DNA of 64,000 nucleotides from Shewanella vesiculosa (GTDB lineage: Bacteria > Pseudomonadota > Gammaproteobacteria > Enterobacterales > Shewanellaceae): assembly GCF_021560015.1 (NCBI RefSeq), contig NZ_CP073588.1:4582001-4646000 (forward strand), given 5' to 3'. The translations under genes and the position numbers were made by a program. The notes under the pieces were generated by a model. That model ran no database searches and had not been told where the DNA came from. It saw only the letters and a program-made list of their open reading frames with translations. This document shows positions 9,681 to 19,029 of this stretch, piece by piece. How positions within the stretch are numbered: the stretch's first letter is position 1; each line of letters begins with the position of its first letter.

Positions 9681-9720
9681 TATAAGTTAACTGCCATTGT
9701 TGTTAATGGCACAATATCGA

Positions 9721-9747
9721 AAAAGACTGCTTCGGCAGTCTTTTTTA
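9721..9747 (+). terminator. Intrinsic terminator of the TonB receptor gene
   Basis: A stem of AAAAGACTGC and GCAGTCTTTT around a UUCG tetraloop, followed by a T-rich tail. It lies about 40 bases after the stop codon and could act in both directions. Confidence 0.9.
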
Positions 9748-9772
9748 TTTCAAGTATCACAAGGATGATAAT

Positions 9773-10333
9773 TTACTGGGCGACTAGAGATAACGCTTGA
9801 TAAAGGTCATCGATAATGAGCGCTTTAGGCAACTCAATCCCTTTTGGGTAGCTAGGGCCATACACTTTATTAAACGGCGTACCTGCAACAGCCTGTTGCC
9901 CCATGTATTGCTCTATGACCGCATCGGCATGGGTCCAGTTACCTTGCATGAGGATAATATGCTGTTGGTCTAATTGGTTTACGACTTGTTCACGGTGAAG
10001 CACATTGGCTTTATTGGTCTGGCAGGGCACACACCAATCAGCTGTGATATCAACAAACACAATATTGCCCTGTGCAACATAAGAGGCAATTTTTTCGGGC
10101 TGTAGCGGCTGCCAACGAAGCATTTGGTAAGCTTGATAGTTTTCACCTTTATTAATAAAAGCGAGCACACCAGCAAAACAGATCCCCATAAAAATGAGCA
10201 TGACAATAATCAAGGTCGGAATCGATTTACCTTTAATTTTAGCCCTGATGAGTAACACCACGGCACTAAAAATAACCAAGAGTAATATCATCATTAATGT
10301 CGCCATAGGTTTCCCCTGTAAATACGTTATCAT
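9773..10333 (-). CDS. Membrane-anchored thioredoxin-like protein (DsbD gamma / ScsB C-terminal type)
   Basis: A 186-residue protein with two N-terminal membrane segments (roughly residues 10-28 and 38-60), then a thioredoxin fold. The active site is WCVPC preceded by DITAD, and the cis-proline loop reads AGTPFNKVYGP. The order of motifs (ADWCVPCQTN, then a NWTHAD-like stretch) matches the C-terminal domain of DsbD and ScsB, which passes electrons to periplasmic partners. Here the domain stands alone, without the eight-helix DsbD core. The start is placed at 10333, after AAGGA; 10339 is also possible. A role in periplasmic thiol reduction is inferred. Confidence 0.72.
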   Translation of the reverse strand: MITYLQGKPMATLMMILLLVIFSAVVLLIRAKIKGKSIPTLIIVMLIFMGICFAGVLAFINKGENYQAYQMLRWQPLQPEKIASYVAQGNIVFVDITADWCVPCQTNKANVLHREQVVNQLDQQHIILMQGNWTHADAVIEQYMGQQAVAGTPFNKVYGPSYPKGIELPKALIIDDLYQALSLVAQ

Positions 10334-10431
10334 ACCCATCCTTATCAGCGGCGCTACACTAGCAGCGCATGCTTAACTGGTTGTTAAAATGTATTTTGCA
10401 CAAATTAGGTGACTACAAGTAGAGGAGTGTT

Positions 10432-11049
10432 ATGACGTTAAGTACTTGGCTGGGATTATTGGCGATATGTTGTTTGGGGGCGATGTCCCCAGGCCCCAGT
10501 TTAGCCATGGTGGTGCGGCATACCCTTGGCGGTGGCCGATTACACGGTATCGTCTGTGCTTGGGCACATTCAATCGGTATTGGTGTCTATGCTCTGGTAA
10601 CTCTATTGGGTTTGGCAGCAATATTAAAAGCATCGCCGGTTATTTTTAATACCATCGCGGTAACTGGAGCGATTTACTTAGCTTGGATGGGGATGCAAGC
10701 ACTTAGGTCTAAAGGCGGAATGCAGCAAAAATTGGCGGCGGGTCAACCCACAAGTCTGTGGATTGCAGCAAGAGATGGTATGGCTATTTCATTATTTAAT
10801 CCCAAAATACTCCTGTTCTTTTTGGCTTTATTTAGTCAATTTGTATTAGCAGCTCAGACTGCTATTGGCCAAGGTTTAATTGTGTTTACGCCATTAATCG
10901 TTGATGGATTATGGTACACCATTATTGCATTTTTGTTGTCTCATTCTGCCGTGTTGCCTAAGTTACGAAATCAGGCCAAATTAATTGATAGGCTTTCAGG
11001 TGTGGTGTTAATTTTACTCGCAATGAGGGTGATTTATACTCTGCTGTAA
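10432..11049 (+). CDS. LysE/RhtB family amino acid exporter
   Basis: A 205-residue inner membrane protein with six hydrophobic segments. The N-terminal signature CCLGAMSPGPSLAMVVRHTLGGGR is the conserved loop of LysE/RhtB exporters, and the segment LFNPKILLFFLALFSQF is the second family hallmark. These proteins export amino acids such as threonine, homoserine or lysine to relieve excess; the substrate here is not decidable. A strong GAGGAG ribosome site lies 7 bases upstream of the ATG. A hairpin at 11142-11169 follows. Confidence 0.87.
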   Translation: MTLSTWLGLLAICCLGAMSPGPSLAMVVRHTLGGGRLHGIVCAWAHSIGIGVYALVTLLGLAAILKASPVIFNTIAVTGAIYLAWMGMQALRSKGGMQQKLAAGQPTSLWIAARDGMAISLFNPKILLFFLALFSQFVLAAQTAIGQGLIVFTPLIVDGLWYTIIAFLLSHSAVLPKLRNQAKLIDRLSGVVLILLAMRVIYTLL

Positions 11050-11141
11050 TATCTGAATTTTGCGACTATAAATAGTCATCATGATATCGGCTAGGATGAA
11101 CCGTATTGCTGACGGTGCAAAATGAGTCAGTTATGAACAAC

Positions 11142-11169
11142 AATGCCTAGCAATAATCTGTTAGGCATT
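11142..11169. terminator. Hairpin between convergent genes, probable bidirectional terminator
   Basis: AATGCCTA and TAGGCATT form an 8-bp stem flanked by A-rich and T-rich stretches. It lies between the convergent LysE and DUF3144-like genes. The T-run is weak, so termination is likely but not certain. Confidence 0.5.
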
Positions 11170-11194
11170 ATTGTTATAACGCGTCATATGTTGG

Positions 11195-11521
11195 TTAAAC
11201 GCCTTTAAACATTTGCACGCTGTCATCGCTTTCTGGCTCTTGTTGCTCTGCAGCAATAGGAGGATTAGCGATGTGGTCTTCTAAATTCTCTTTTAACATT
11301 GCTTTAAATTCATCAGAAAACCAAGCGAGTGCATGATCTTTTTCCGCAGCAAGATTAGCTGATTTAATCGATGCTTCAAACGCGTTAAAACGAGCAGAGG
11401 CAAATCTCATTGCGGTACCGACTTTGCCAATATCATTTTCTTGTTGGCTAAGTTGATTGGCTAAGGCAATAAATTGGTCAGCTATTTGATACATTGTTAA
11501 TTCTGTTTTGGCTTCAGACAT
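11195..11521 (-). CDS. DUF3144-like small cytoplasmic protein
   Basis: A protein of about 108 residues with no membrane segment. The core (DQFIALANQLSQ, then AMRFASARFNAFEA, then FSDEFKAMLKENLEDHIAN) matches my recollection of the DUF3144 family, a short helical domain of unknown function. The tail is acidic and low in complexity. The long frame opens with GTG at 11530; two ATGs follow at 11524 and 11521, and I prefer 11521 because AGTGGAT lies just upstream. No function can be given. Confidence 0.6.
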   Translation of the reverse strand: MSEAKTELTMYQIADQFIALANQLSQQENDIGKVGTAMRFASARFNAFEASIKSANLAAEKDHALAWFSDEFKAMLKENLEDHIANPPIAAEQQEPESDDSVQMFKGV

Positions 11522-11593
11522 CATATCCACTTTGTTGGTGAGTTAATTTTCCAATGAGTGTAACGTCTTTATTTGAAAATTTCAGGTAAAAAA

Positions 11594-12154
11594 TTAGCTA
11601 TCAGGATTTGAATCTATCAAGACCTCGCCGTTACGCGAATCATAGTATATGGACACCAGTGGTAGTAAATTGTAGTAATAACGGCACTGATCTGGATTGA
11701 TATATTCAGCTCTATAATCCGATATATCCTTATCTGCACTAATTGAAACACTTGGGCCATCTTGTAATAGCGTAGGCCAGACTGAGAGACAGTCATTATT
11801 ATTATCCAGTCTTGGCGAAGCCTCGTAAGGTGGGTAATTCTGTGCTGGATAACCCCATTGGTTGATATCAAGTTGGCCATCGGTTCCAGCTTGACTGAAA
11901 ATCGCTAAATTATCTGCCGGGCCAGAATACCCCATGGCTGCCCATTTCATGTGCGCTAGGGTTATTGCTGACGAAAATGCCCCACCAGTGACTTTTACCG
12001 TAGCGATTTTAGCATCTCTGCCGATATCAACAAATTTTGGTAAGGCAATCATTGCGATAATCCCAAGTATGATGATAACAACGACGAGTTCAATAAGGGT
12101 AAAACCATTTTTAGGGGTGTTTTTGTTATTATGTAATGGCATCATATTAGGCAT
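11594..12154 (-). CDS. Type IV pilin-like protein (MSHA minor pilin-like)
   Basis: A 186-residue prepilin with the class III signal GFTLIELVVVIIILGIIAMIALPKF after a short basic leader (HNNKNTPKN). The cleavage site is G|F and E5 is present. The globular part has a Cys pair (NDCLSVW and DQCRYYY) as in MSHA minor pilins, and the C-terminal YYDSRNGEV stretch is typical of MshB-like proteins. It lies outside an msh operon, next to ung. The start is uncertain because no clear ribosome site precedes the first ATG; starts at the MMPLH methionines are equally possible. It is a second orphan pilin in the window and not a copy of the one at 2209. Confidence 0.78.
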   Translation of the reverse strand: MPNMMPLHNNKNTPKNGFTLIELVVVIIILGIIAMIALPKFVDIGRDAKIATVKVTGGAFSSAITLAHMKWAAMGYSGPADNLAIFSQAGTDGQLDINQWGYPAQNYPPYEASPRLDNNNDCLSVWPTLLQDGPSVSISADKDISDYRAEYINPDQCRYYYNLLPLVSIYYDSRNGEVLIDSNPDS

Positions 12155-12236
12155 AAAAGTGATTAATCTGTTGATAGTAAACTAAAGACTGAGCTGTTCG
12201 CTAATTTATCGCTAACTTTTTGAAGGAATACATTAG

Positions 12237-12899
12237 ATGACTTCCCATTGGCAAACCTTGTTTGAACAACAACAATCACAGCCATATTATCAAGATTTGA
12301 TGCACTTTATTGCCTCACAAAGGGCCGCTAATAAGGTTGTTTATCCACCGGATGATGAAGTGTTTGCTGCTTTTAATTTAACGCCCTTGTCAGCGGTTAA
12401 AGTCGTGATACTAGGGCAAGACCCTTATCATGGCCCAAATCAAGCTCACGGGCTGTCTTTTTCGGTTAAGAAGGGCATAAAACCACCGCCTTCATTGGCT
12501 AATATCTATAAAGAGTTAACCAATGACATTGACGGCTTTGTGATCCCAGAACATGGTGATTTAAGCGCTTGGGCTAAGCAAGGGGTGTTGTTACTCAATA
12601 CTGTGTTGACAGTAGAGCAGGGGTTAGCTCATTCACATGCTAAAGCTGGCTGGGAGACATTTACCGATAGTGTGCTGAAGTGCTTAGATCAACAAGCATC
12701 ACCAATCATATTTGTGTGTTGGGGCAATCACGCGATTAAAAAAGGTCGATTGATTACCGCACCTCATCATCATGTAATGAACGGCCCACATCCATCACCC
12801 TTATCTGCTTACCGGGGCTTTTTTGGTTGTCATCATTTTTCAAGTATCAATCAATTATTAATTAACCAGGGTAATAAACCGATAAATTGGCAAGTGTGA
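12237..12899 (+). CDS. ung: Uracil-DNA glycosylase
   Basis: A 220-residue family 1 UDG that removes uracil from DNA as the first step of base excision repair. The water-activating motif GQDPYHGP (about residues 61-68) and the minor-groove loop [10 protein letters not shown] near residue 186 are both intact, as is the AHGLSFSV stretch. The length is normal for the family. AAGGA lies upstream of the ATG. It is followed by a strong terminator and divergent from the pilin-like gene. Confidence 0.97.
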   Translation: MTSHWQTLFEQQQSQPYYQDLMHFIASQRAANKVVYPPDDEVFAAFNLTPLSAVKVVILGQDPYHGPNQAHGLSFSVKKGIKPPPSLANIYKELTNDIDGFVIPEHGDLSAWAKQGVLLLNTVLTVEQGLAHSHAKAGWETFTDSVLKCLDQQASPIIFVCWGNHAIKKGRLITAPHHHVMNGPHPSPLSAYRGFFGCHHFSSINQLLINQGNKPINWQV

Positions 12900-12906
12900 T
12901 AACAAA

Positions 12907-12934
12907 AAAGGTGTGAATTTATATTCACACCTTT
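12907..12934. terminator. Intrinsic terminator between ung and ispB
   Basis: A 12-bp stem (AAAGGTGTGAAT and its complement) with a 4-base loop between two convergent genes. A-rich and T-rich flanks make it suitable for both directions. Confidence 0.8.
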
Positions 12935-13009
12935 CTCAATACCGTTAGTCATAAAATCTTGTCATCAGAAAACCACTGTTTATGGTAATTGTTGAGCTCT
13001 TGATGATTG

Positions 13010-13981
13010 CTAACTACTGCGATTAACCGATAAGTGAGCCAATGAAATTAATGCCTGTTTGTAGTCATTATCAGGAAAAACCCCGAGTGCATCAATGGCT
13101 TTTTGTGCTTCAGCTTGCGCCTTTTCTTGGGTGTAAACTAATGCACCAGACTCGCCCAATGCCACTAATATCTCATCAATAGCTTTAGTACCGTCGCTTT
13201 GTTCAATCGCGTCTCTAATCAGCTTTTTAGCAGTATCAGACCCATTTTCCATAGCATATATCAGCGGTAACGTCGGTTTACCTTCGGCGAGGTCATCACC
13301 GATGTTTTTGCCGAGTTCGTCGGAGTTAGCGGTGTAATCAAGTAAATCATCGGTTAACTGAAACGCCGTACCTAGGTATTTGCCGTAATTGGCTAATGCC
13401 TGTTCTTGTTCCGGGCTGACATTTGCTAATACGCCGGCTAATTGAGTTGCCGCTTCAAATAATTTAGCGGTTTTACAGTAGATAACCCGCATATAGTTTG
13501 CTTCGGTCGTATCGGGATCATTACAGTTCATTAACTGTAATACTTCGCCTTCAGCAAGTACATTAGTCGTATGGGCTAAGACTTTAAGCACTTTCATGCT
13601 GTCAAGCTCGGTCATCATTTGAAATGAGCGAGTATATAAAAAGTCTCCAACCAGCACGCTTGCACTATTACCGAATAACGCATTGGCAGTTTCACGGCCG
13701 CGACGCAGTGTTGACTCATCAACAACATCGTCATGCAATAAAGACGCGGTATGAATAAATTCGATAATCGCAGCGAGTTTTAAATGATGTTCGCCTTGAT
13801 AGCCAACAGCTCGGGCGGCCAATACAGATAATAACGGACGTAAACGTTTACCACCGCCATTGATTATGTAAAAGCCTAATTGATTAATTAGGGCTACATC
13901 AGATTCAAGTTGTTTATATATCAGCTGATTGACTGCTTGCATATCAGTGTCAGCCAGTTGACGAATGGCGTTTAAATCCAT
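13010..13981 (-). CDS. ispB: Octaprenyl diphosphate synthase
   Basis: A 323-residue trans-prenyltransferase that makes the C40 side chain of ubiquinone and menaquinone from FPP and IPP. The first aspartate-rich motif is LLHDDVVDES (near residue 82) and the second is QLTDDLLDYTA (near residue 210). The KRLRP motif that binds IPP is at about residue 45. The length matches E. coli IspB. It is divergent from rplU-rpmA, the same arrangement as in E. coli and most gammaproteobacteria, which supports ispB over ispA. Confidence 0.95.
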   Translation of the reverse strand: MDLNAIRQLADTDMQAVNQLIYKQLESDVALINQLGFYIINGGGKRLRPLLSVLAARAVGYQGEHHLKLAAIIEFIHTASLLHDDVVDESTLRRGRETANALFGNSASVLVGDFLYTRSFQMMTELDSMKVLKVLAHTTNVLAEGEVLQLMNCNDPDTTEANYMRVIYCKTAKLFEAATQLAGVLANVSPEQEQALANYGKYLGTAFQLTDDLLDYTANSDELGKNIGDDLAEGKPTLPLIYAMENGSDTAKKLIRDAIEQSDGTKAIDEILVALGESGALVYTQEKAQAEAQKAIDALGVFPDNDYKQALISLAHLSVNRSS

Positions 13982-14269
13982 AATAGTCTCTGGTTGTTGG
14001 GCGACAGGCTTTGCACCCTTAATTAGTCATATCGAATTAGAGCGCATATCTTACAGGATATTAGTGCTATTTTTCAAAGTATGTATTTACACAATTGCGC
14101 TTACATTATCCTGATTTCGCGATAGTTTGCTGGATTATTGCCAATTTACCTATAAAATTTAGGCATAGATTAACTCAAACATGTTAACTAAATTTTAAAG
14201 AAGGCACATTAGCTATTAATGAATAGTGTGCAGTAATAGGGTCTTTTTTATTTGATAGTGAATTAGCAC
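13982..14269. other. Divergent ispB / rplU intergenic region
   Basis: The upstream part of the 404-base gap between ispB and rplU. It is AT-rich and must hold the ispB promoter. Apart from the rplU promoter listed separately, I see no further structured element. Confidence 0.4.
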
Positions 14270-14298
14270 TTGCCGGATGATAATTCTTCGCGTAGAAT
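14270..14298 (+). promoter_or_regulatory. Sigma-70 promoter of rplU-rpmA
   Basis: TTGCCG at 14270-14275 and TAGAAT at 14293-14298 are separated by 17 bases. Transcription would begin near 14305, giving a leader of about 80 bases before rplU. GC-rich bases just after the -10 are common in ribosomal protein promoters. Confidence 0.65.
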
Positions 14299-14385
14299 CC
14301 GCGCCCATTGTCATTAAAAGTTTTTTAGCACCTAGTCTCGTCAATAATATGAGTTAGTGTGTTAGTCATTTGGAGTAAAATAGCC

Positions 14386-14697
14386 ATGTATGCTGTTTTT
14401 CAAAGTGGCGGAAAGCAACACCGTGTTGCTGAAGGTCATACAGTTCGTTTAGAAAAATTAGAAGTTGCTACTGGTGAAACCATAGAATTCGATCAAGTTT
14501 TATTGATCGCTGATGGTGAAACAGTGCATGTTGGTGCTCCTTTAGTTGCTGGCGGTAAAGTCGTAGCTGAAGTAGTTGGCCACGGTCGCGGCGACAAGGT
14601 AACTATTATCAAGTTCCGTCGTCGTAAGCATCACGACAAGAAGATGGGCCATCGTCAATGGTTCACCGAAGTTAAAATCACTGCGATCAGCGCATAA
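14386..14697 (+). CDS. rplU: 50S ribosomal protein L21
   Basis: A 103-residue protein starting [14 protein letters not shown], the invariant N-terminus of bacterial L21, with the basic [16 protein letters not shown] segment that contacts 23S rRNA domain I. An upstream in-frame start at 14359 exists, but TGGAG just before 14386 and family alignment fix the start. It is the first gene of rplU-rpmA, with obgE nearby. Confidence 0.98.
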   Translation: MYAVFQSGGKQHRVAEGHTVRLEKLEVATGETIEFDQVLLIADGETVHVGAPLVAGGKVVAEVVGHGRGDKVTIIKFRRRKHHDKKMGHRQWFTEVKITAISA

Positions 14698-14710
14698 TTT
14701 AGGAGTCTAA

Positions 14711-14968
<258 letters not shown>

Positions 14969-14987
14969 TTCTTTCTAAGCTAGATCT

Positions 14988-15022
14988 CGAAAGCCCTGCC
15001 TATGGTGGGGCTTTTGTGTTTT
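14988..15022 (+). terminator. Intrinsic terminator after rpmA
   Basis: AAAGCCC and GGGCTTT pair around an 11-base loop that can extend the stem, followed by a T-rich tail. It separates the ribosomal protein pair from obgE. Confidence 0.8.
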
Positions 15023-15151
15023 TTATATCATTAAACTGTTATAGGATAGTTTGATGATTTTGTTTATATGCAGTAGGCGATATCGTGATGAATGCTATCT
15101 TCAGCGCTTTCCTGCAAAACTCAGTTATTTGGGTTTATAATTACAGATTAA

Positions 15152-16336
<1,185 letters not shown>

Positions 16337-16356
16337 TAGACTCATTTGAGGATATC

Positions 16357-17116
16357 GTGTACGAAGATAGCCAAAATGAAATTACCCGCCTTGTAGTGCG
16401 TTGTGCGCAACTACTGTTGGCTTATGGTGCTGAGTCTGATCTTGTTGAAGAGATTAGCCAGCGCCTAGGTAAAGCACTCGGTCTTGCTAGCATTGAGATA
16501 TCAATTTCATCTAATGCATTAGTACTGACCAGCTTAGTACACGGTCGCTGTGTCACTACCACTCGTCGTATTCGTGCTCATGGCATTAATATGACGGTGA
16601 TTTGTGAATTACAGCGAATTTGTATATTGGCAGAAAAAGGCATTTATGGTGCCAATGAAGTTCGCCGCCGCCTCGCTCATATTACCCCTAAAACTTATCC
16701 CGCAATCGCCGTAGTCCCTATGATTGGTTTGTCATGTGCCAGTTTTTGTCATTTATTCGATGGCGACATGATGGCATGTTTAATCACATTTTTTTGCCTC
16801 GTCGATTGGCATGATGGTGCGGCTTTTTCTAGCATCGCGCCATTTCAATTTATTGGTTAACTTTTCGATTACAGCATTCATTATTACTGTTGTTGCCCAA
16901 GCCGGTTATATGTGGCCAATTACCCATACTCCCCAAGTGGCAATGGCCGCAAGCGTATTAATGCTGGTGCCTGGATTTCCGCTGATTAATGCTATTTCAG
17001 ATATGGTTAAAGGTCATATGAACGTAGGCATTTCTCGCTGGGGTCATGCAACGTTATTAACATTAGCTTCTGTTATCGGTATCACCATCGCCATGCAATT
17101 GGGGGGGATTTTCTAA
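16357..17116 (+). pseudogene. yjjP: YjjP (ThrE-like) subunit of a threonine/serine or succinate exporter, frameshifted
   Basis: The first frame (GTG start at 16357, after GAGGAT) gives the cytoplasmic N-terminal domain of YjjP/ThrE, including the conserved GAESDLVEE and HGRCVTTTRRIRAHG stretches, but stops at 16860. The membrane part continues in another frame from about 16800 to 17116 (PITHTPQ, MLVPGFPLINAISDM). The break is at a run of seven T at 16789-16795. Removing one T restores a 252-residue protein of normal family length (E. coli YjjP has 256). It overlaps yjjB by one base. Either a sequencing error, recent slippage, or transcriptional slippage at T7. Confidence 0.85.
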
Positions 17117-17586
17117 TGCTTGAGCTAATTAGTTTGTTATTGCATGACGCTTTTTTTTCCGCGATACCCGCTATTGGTTTTGCCATGGTGTTCAACGTTC
17201 CCAAACGATATTTACTCTATTGCGCTCTTGCTGGTGCGATAGGTCACAGTTCTCGAACCTTACTAATGCAATTTTCAATGCCGATAGAATGGGCGACATT
17301 TGCAGCCGCTGCAATTGTGGGCGTCGTGACGATTCGGTTTGCAAAGCAACATTTAGCCCCACCATTAATGTATGCTGTCGCAGCTATTATCCCTATGGTG
17401 CCAGGTACTTATGCATTTAATACCGTGATTGCTCTGATTCAACTGACCGCCCAAAGTCAAGTCAGCCCTGAACTCACTGCACAAGTCATTTTAAACGGCT
17501 TAAAAACGGTATTTATTTTAGGTGCGCTTGCCGTTGGGCTCGCGTTACCAAGCTTACTCTACTATCGCACCAGATCGATTATCTAA
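17116..17586 (+). CDS. yjjB: YjjB (ThrE_2 domain) subunit of the YjjPB exporter
   Basis: A 156-residue membrane protein with five hydrophobic segments and the ThrE_2 signature ([15 protein letters not shown] near the start and [12 protein letters not shown] near residue 97). In E. coli YjjB pairs with YjjP, and the two halves together correspond to one ThrE-type exporter; succinate export has been reported for the pair. The ATG shares its first base with the yjjP stop, so translation is probably coupled. If the yjjP frameshift is real, this subunit would lack its partner. Confidence 0.85.
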   Translation: MLELISLLLHDAFFSAIPAIGFAMVFNVPKRYLLYCALAGAIGHSSRTLLMQFSMPIEWATFAAAAIVGVVTIRFAKQHLAPPLMYAVAAIIPMVPGTYAFNTVIALIQLTAQSQVSPELTAQVILNGLKTVFILGALAVGLALPSLLYYRTRSII

Positions 17587-17605
17587 CCACAAGGATTCTG
17601 CCTCA

Positions 17606-18094
17606 ATGCGTATTGCAATGATTGCCGCAATGGCCAACAACAGAGTTATCGGCAAAGACAATAAAATGCCATGGCATTTACCGGAAGATTTACGTCATTT
17701 TAAGGCGATGACTTTGTCTAAACCTGTGGTAATGGGTCGTAAAACATTTGAATCAATTGGGCGGCCATTACCTGGTCGACATAATATCGTCATAAGTCGT
17801 AACAGCCAGCTGAGTATTGATGGCGTGACCTGTGTTCAAAGCTTTGATGATGCTGTTGCTGCTGCTGGCGATTGTGACGAAATAGTCGTCATTGGTGGTG
17901 GTCAGCTTTACCAGCAATTATTACCCAAAGCTGATATTTTATATCTTACGTTAATCGATCTTGATGTTGATGGTGACACCTTGTTTCCTGATTGGGATGA
18001 TGGATCTTGGCAATTACAGAATTCAGTAAATGCAACAAACGACAAAGGATTGCAATATAGCTTTAACACTTTACATAAAAAAGTGTTAAATTAG
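17606..18094 (+). CDS. folA: Dihydrofolate reductase
   Basis: A 162-residue enzyme reducing dihydrofolate to tetrahydrofolate with [21 protein letters not shown], then [13 protein letters not shown] (Met20-loop equivalent, with the catalytic acid position D27), then [18 protein letters not shown], are all canonical. The length is close to E. coli FolA (159). A longer frame opens at 17522 inside yjjB, but AAGGAT at 17591 and homology fix the start at 17606. In many gammaproteobacteria folA lies next to apaH; here the chemoreceptor is in between. Confidence 0.96.
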   Translation: MRIAMIAAMANNRVIGKDNKMPWHLPEDLRHFKAMTLSKPVVMGRKTFESIGRPLPGRHNIVISRNSQLSIDGVTCVQSFDDAVAAAGDCDEIVVIGGGQLYQQLLPKADILYLTLIDLDVDGDTLFPDWDDGSWQLQNSVNATNDKGLQYSFNTLHKKVLN

Positions 18095-18185
18095 GCGTGT
18101 TTAACCCTGAATTAGTTTGACAGCGATCTAAAATATGATCTCTATACATAGCTATATAACTATAAAAAAAATAAAGGAGTGTCAG

Positions 18186-18590
18186 ATGCGTCTATTGCCT
18201 GTAGCTATCGCAGCCCTGATTGGATCATCTTTTGTATCAGTACCTGCTATTGCCGATACAGATCAATTAGTTGCAAATATTTGTGATTATGTGAAATCAG
18301 ATGATAAAAACCGCTTACGTAAAAAAATGAAAGAGAGCCGTGTTAAATTACGTAACGTATACTCCAGTATTTCTTGTGATGGCAGCAGTTTATTGCGTAC
18401 TGCCTACAAGTCGAACGCGGGTAATGTGGGTGAATTTATTGCTAAACGTATGCCATCATCAGATCTTGCTGCTCCAGAAGCTGACGGTAAAGCTATTTTA
18501 GATTGGGCTTCTGCCAATGGTTACGATGCAAGCGAAATAACAACAGCGATCAAAGACCGTCTTGGTGGTGGTGCTGAGTCAGATGATTAA
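18186..18590 (+). CDS. Small exported protein, DUF3718-like
   Basis: A 134-residue protein with a Sec signal peptide (MRLLPVAIAALIGSSFVSVPAIA, cut before DTDQ). The mature part has two Cys (NICDYV and SISCDG), a KKMKESRVKLRNVYSSI helix and an LLRTAYKSNA stretch. This pattern (Cys, basic helix, Cys, LLR-A) is what I recall for DUF3718 proteins in Shewanella and Vibrio. The function is unknown. AAGGAGTG precedes the ATG at 18186; the longer frame at 18135 is not needed. A good terminator follows. Confidence 0.7.
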   Translation: MRLLPVAIAALIGSSFVSVPAIADTDQLVANICDYVKSDDKNRLRKKMKESRVKLRNVYSSISCDGSSLLRTAYKSNAGNVGEFIAKRMPSSDLAAPEADGKAILDWASANGYDASEITTAIKDRLGGGAESDD

Positions 18591-18626
18591 TCATCCGAAT
18601 ATGCAGTAACATAAAGCGAACCAGAA

Positions 18627-18656
18627 ATGCCGATAAGTAATTATCGGCATTTTTTA
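18627..18656 (+). terminator. Intrinsic terminator after the DUF3718-like gene
   Basis: ATGCCGATAA pairs with TTATCGGCAT around a GTAA loop, followed by a T-run. Confidence 0.9.
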
Positions 18657-18975
18657 TGTCGGTAATTTATGAGCAAGTTTAAGAGTTTTATTTCGATTAA
18701 AGCCCATTTTAGTGTGCTATTTAACCTTGGTTGGGAATATAAACGTTTATCGAACTCTTCTCAGTCTCGCCAGCTGCATTGATTTGCAATAGGCTACATT
18801 GAGTATGAGTTTGATAAGAGCTAGGCCAAATGTTGCTATTAAGCTTTACTGATTCGATCCCTAACTTCAGTTGCGGTTATTTTTAACTGTTATATTCCGA
18901 CTATAGTGGGTTAATCAATGTGATAAACCAGCGCTACCATCGATTAGGGTTAACCTTACATTTGATATTGATAGC
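18657..18975. other. Intergenic region without recognisable gene
   Basis: About 320 bases between the DUF3718-like terminator and the chemoreceptor terminator. No ORF with a credible start, no RNA gene and no strong repeat were seen. Confidence 0.4.
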
Positions 18976-18977
18976 AA

Positions 18978-19006
18978 TAAAAAAGGCCCCAGAGGGACCT
19001 TTTATT
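18978..19006 (-). terminator. Intrinsic terminator of the chemoreceptor gene
   Basis: Read on the minus strand, AAAAGGTCCC and GGGGCCTTTT form a stem with one mismatch, followed by a run of T. It lies about 24 bases after the stop codon. Confidence 0.8.
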
Positions 19007-19029
19007 TATTTGAGCATAATGGTTATCAA

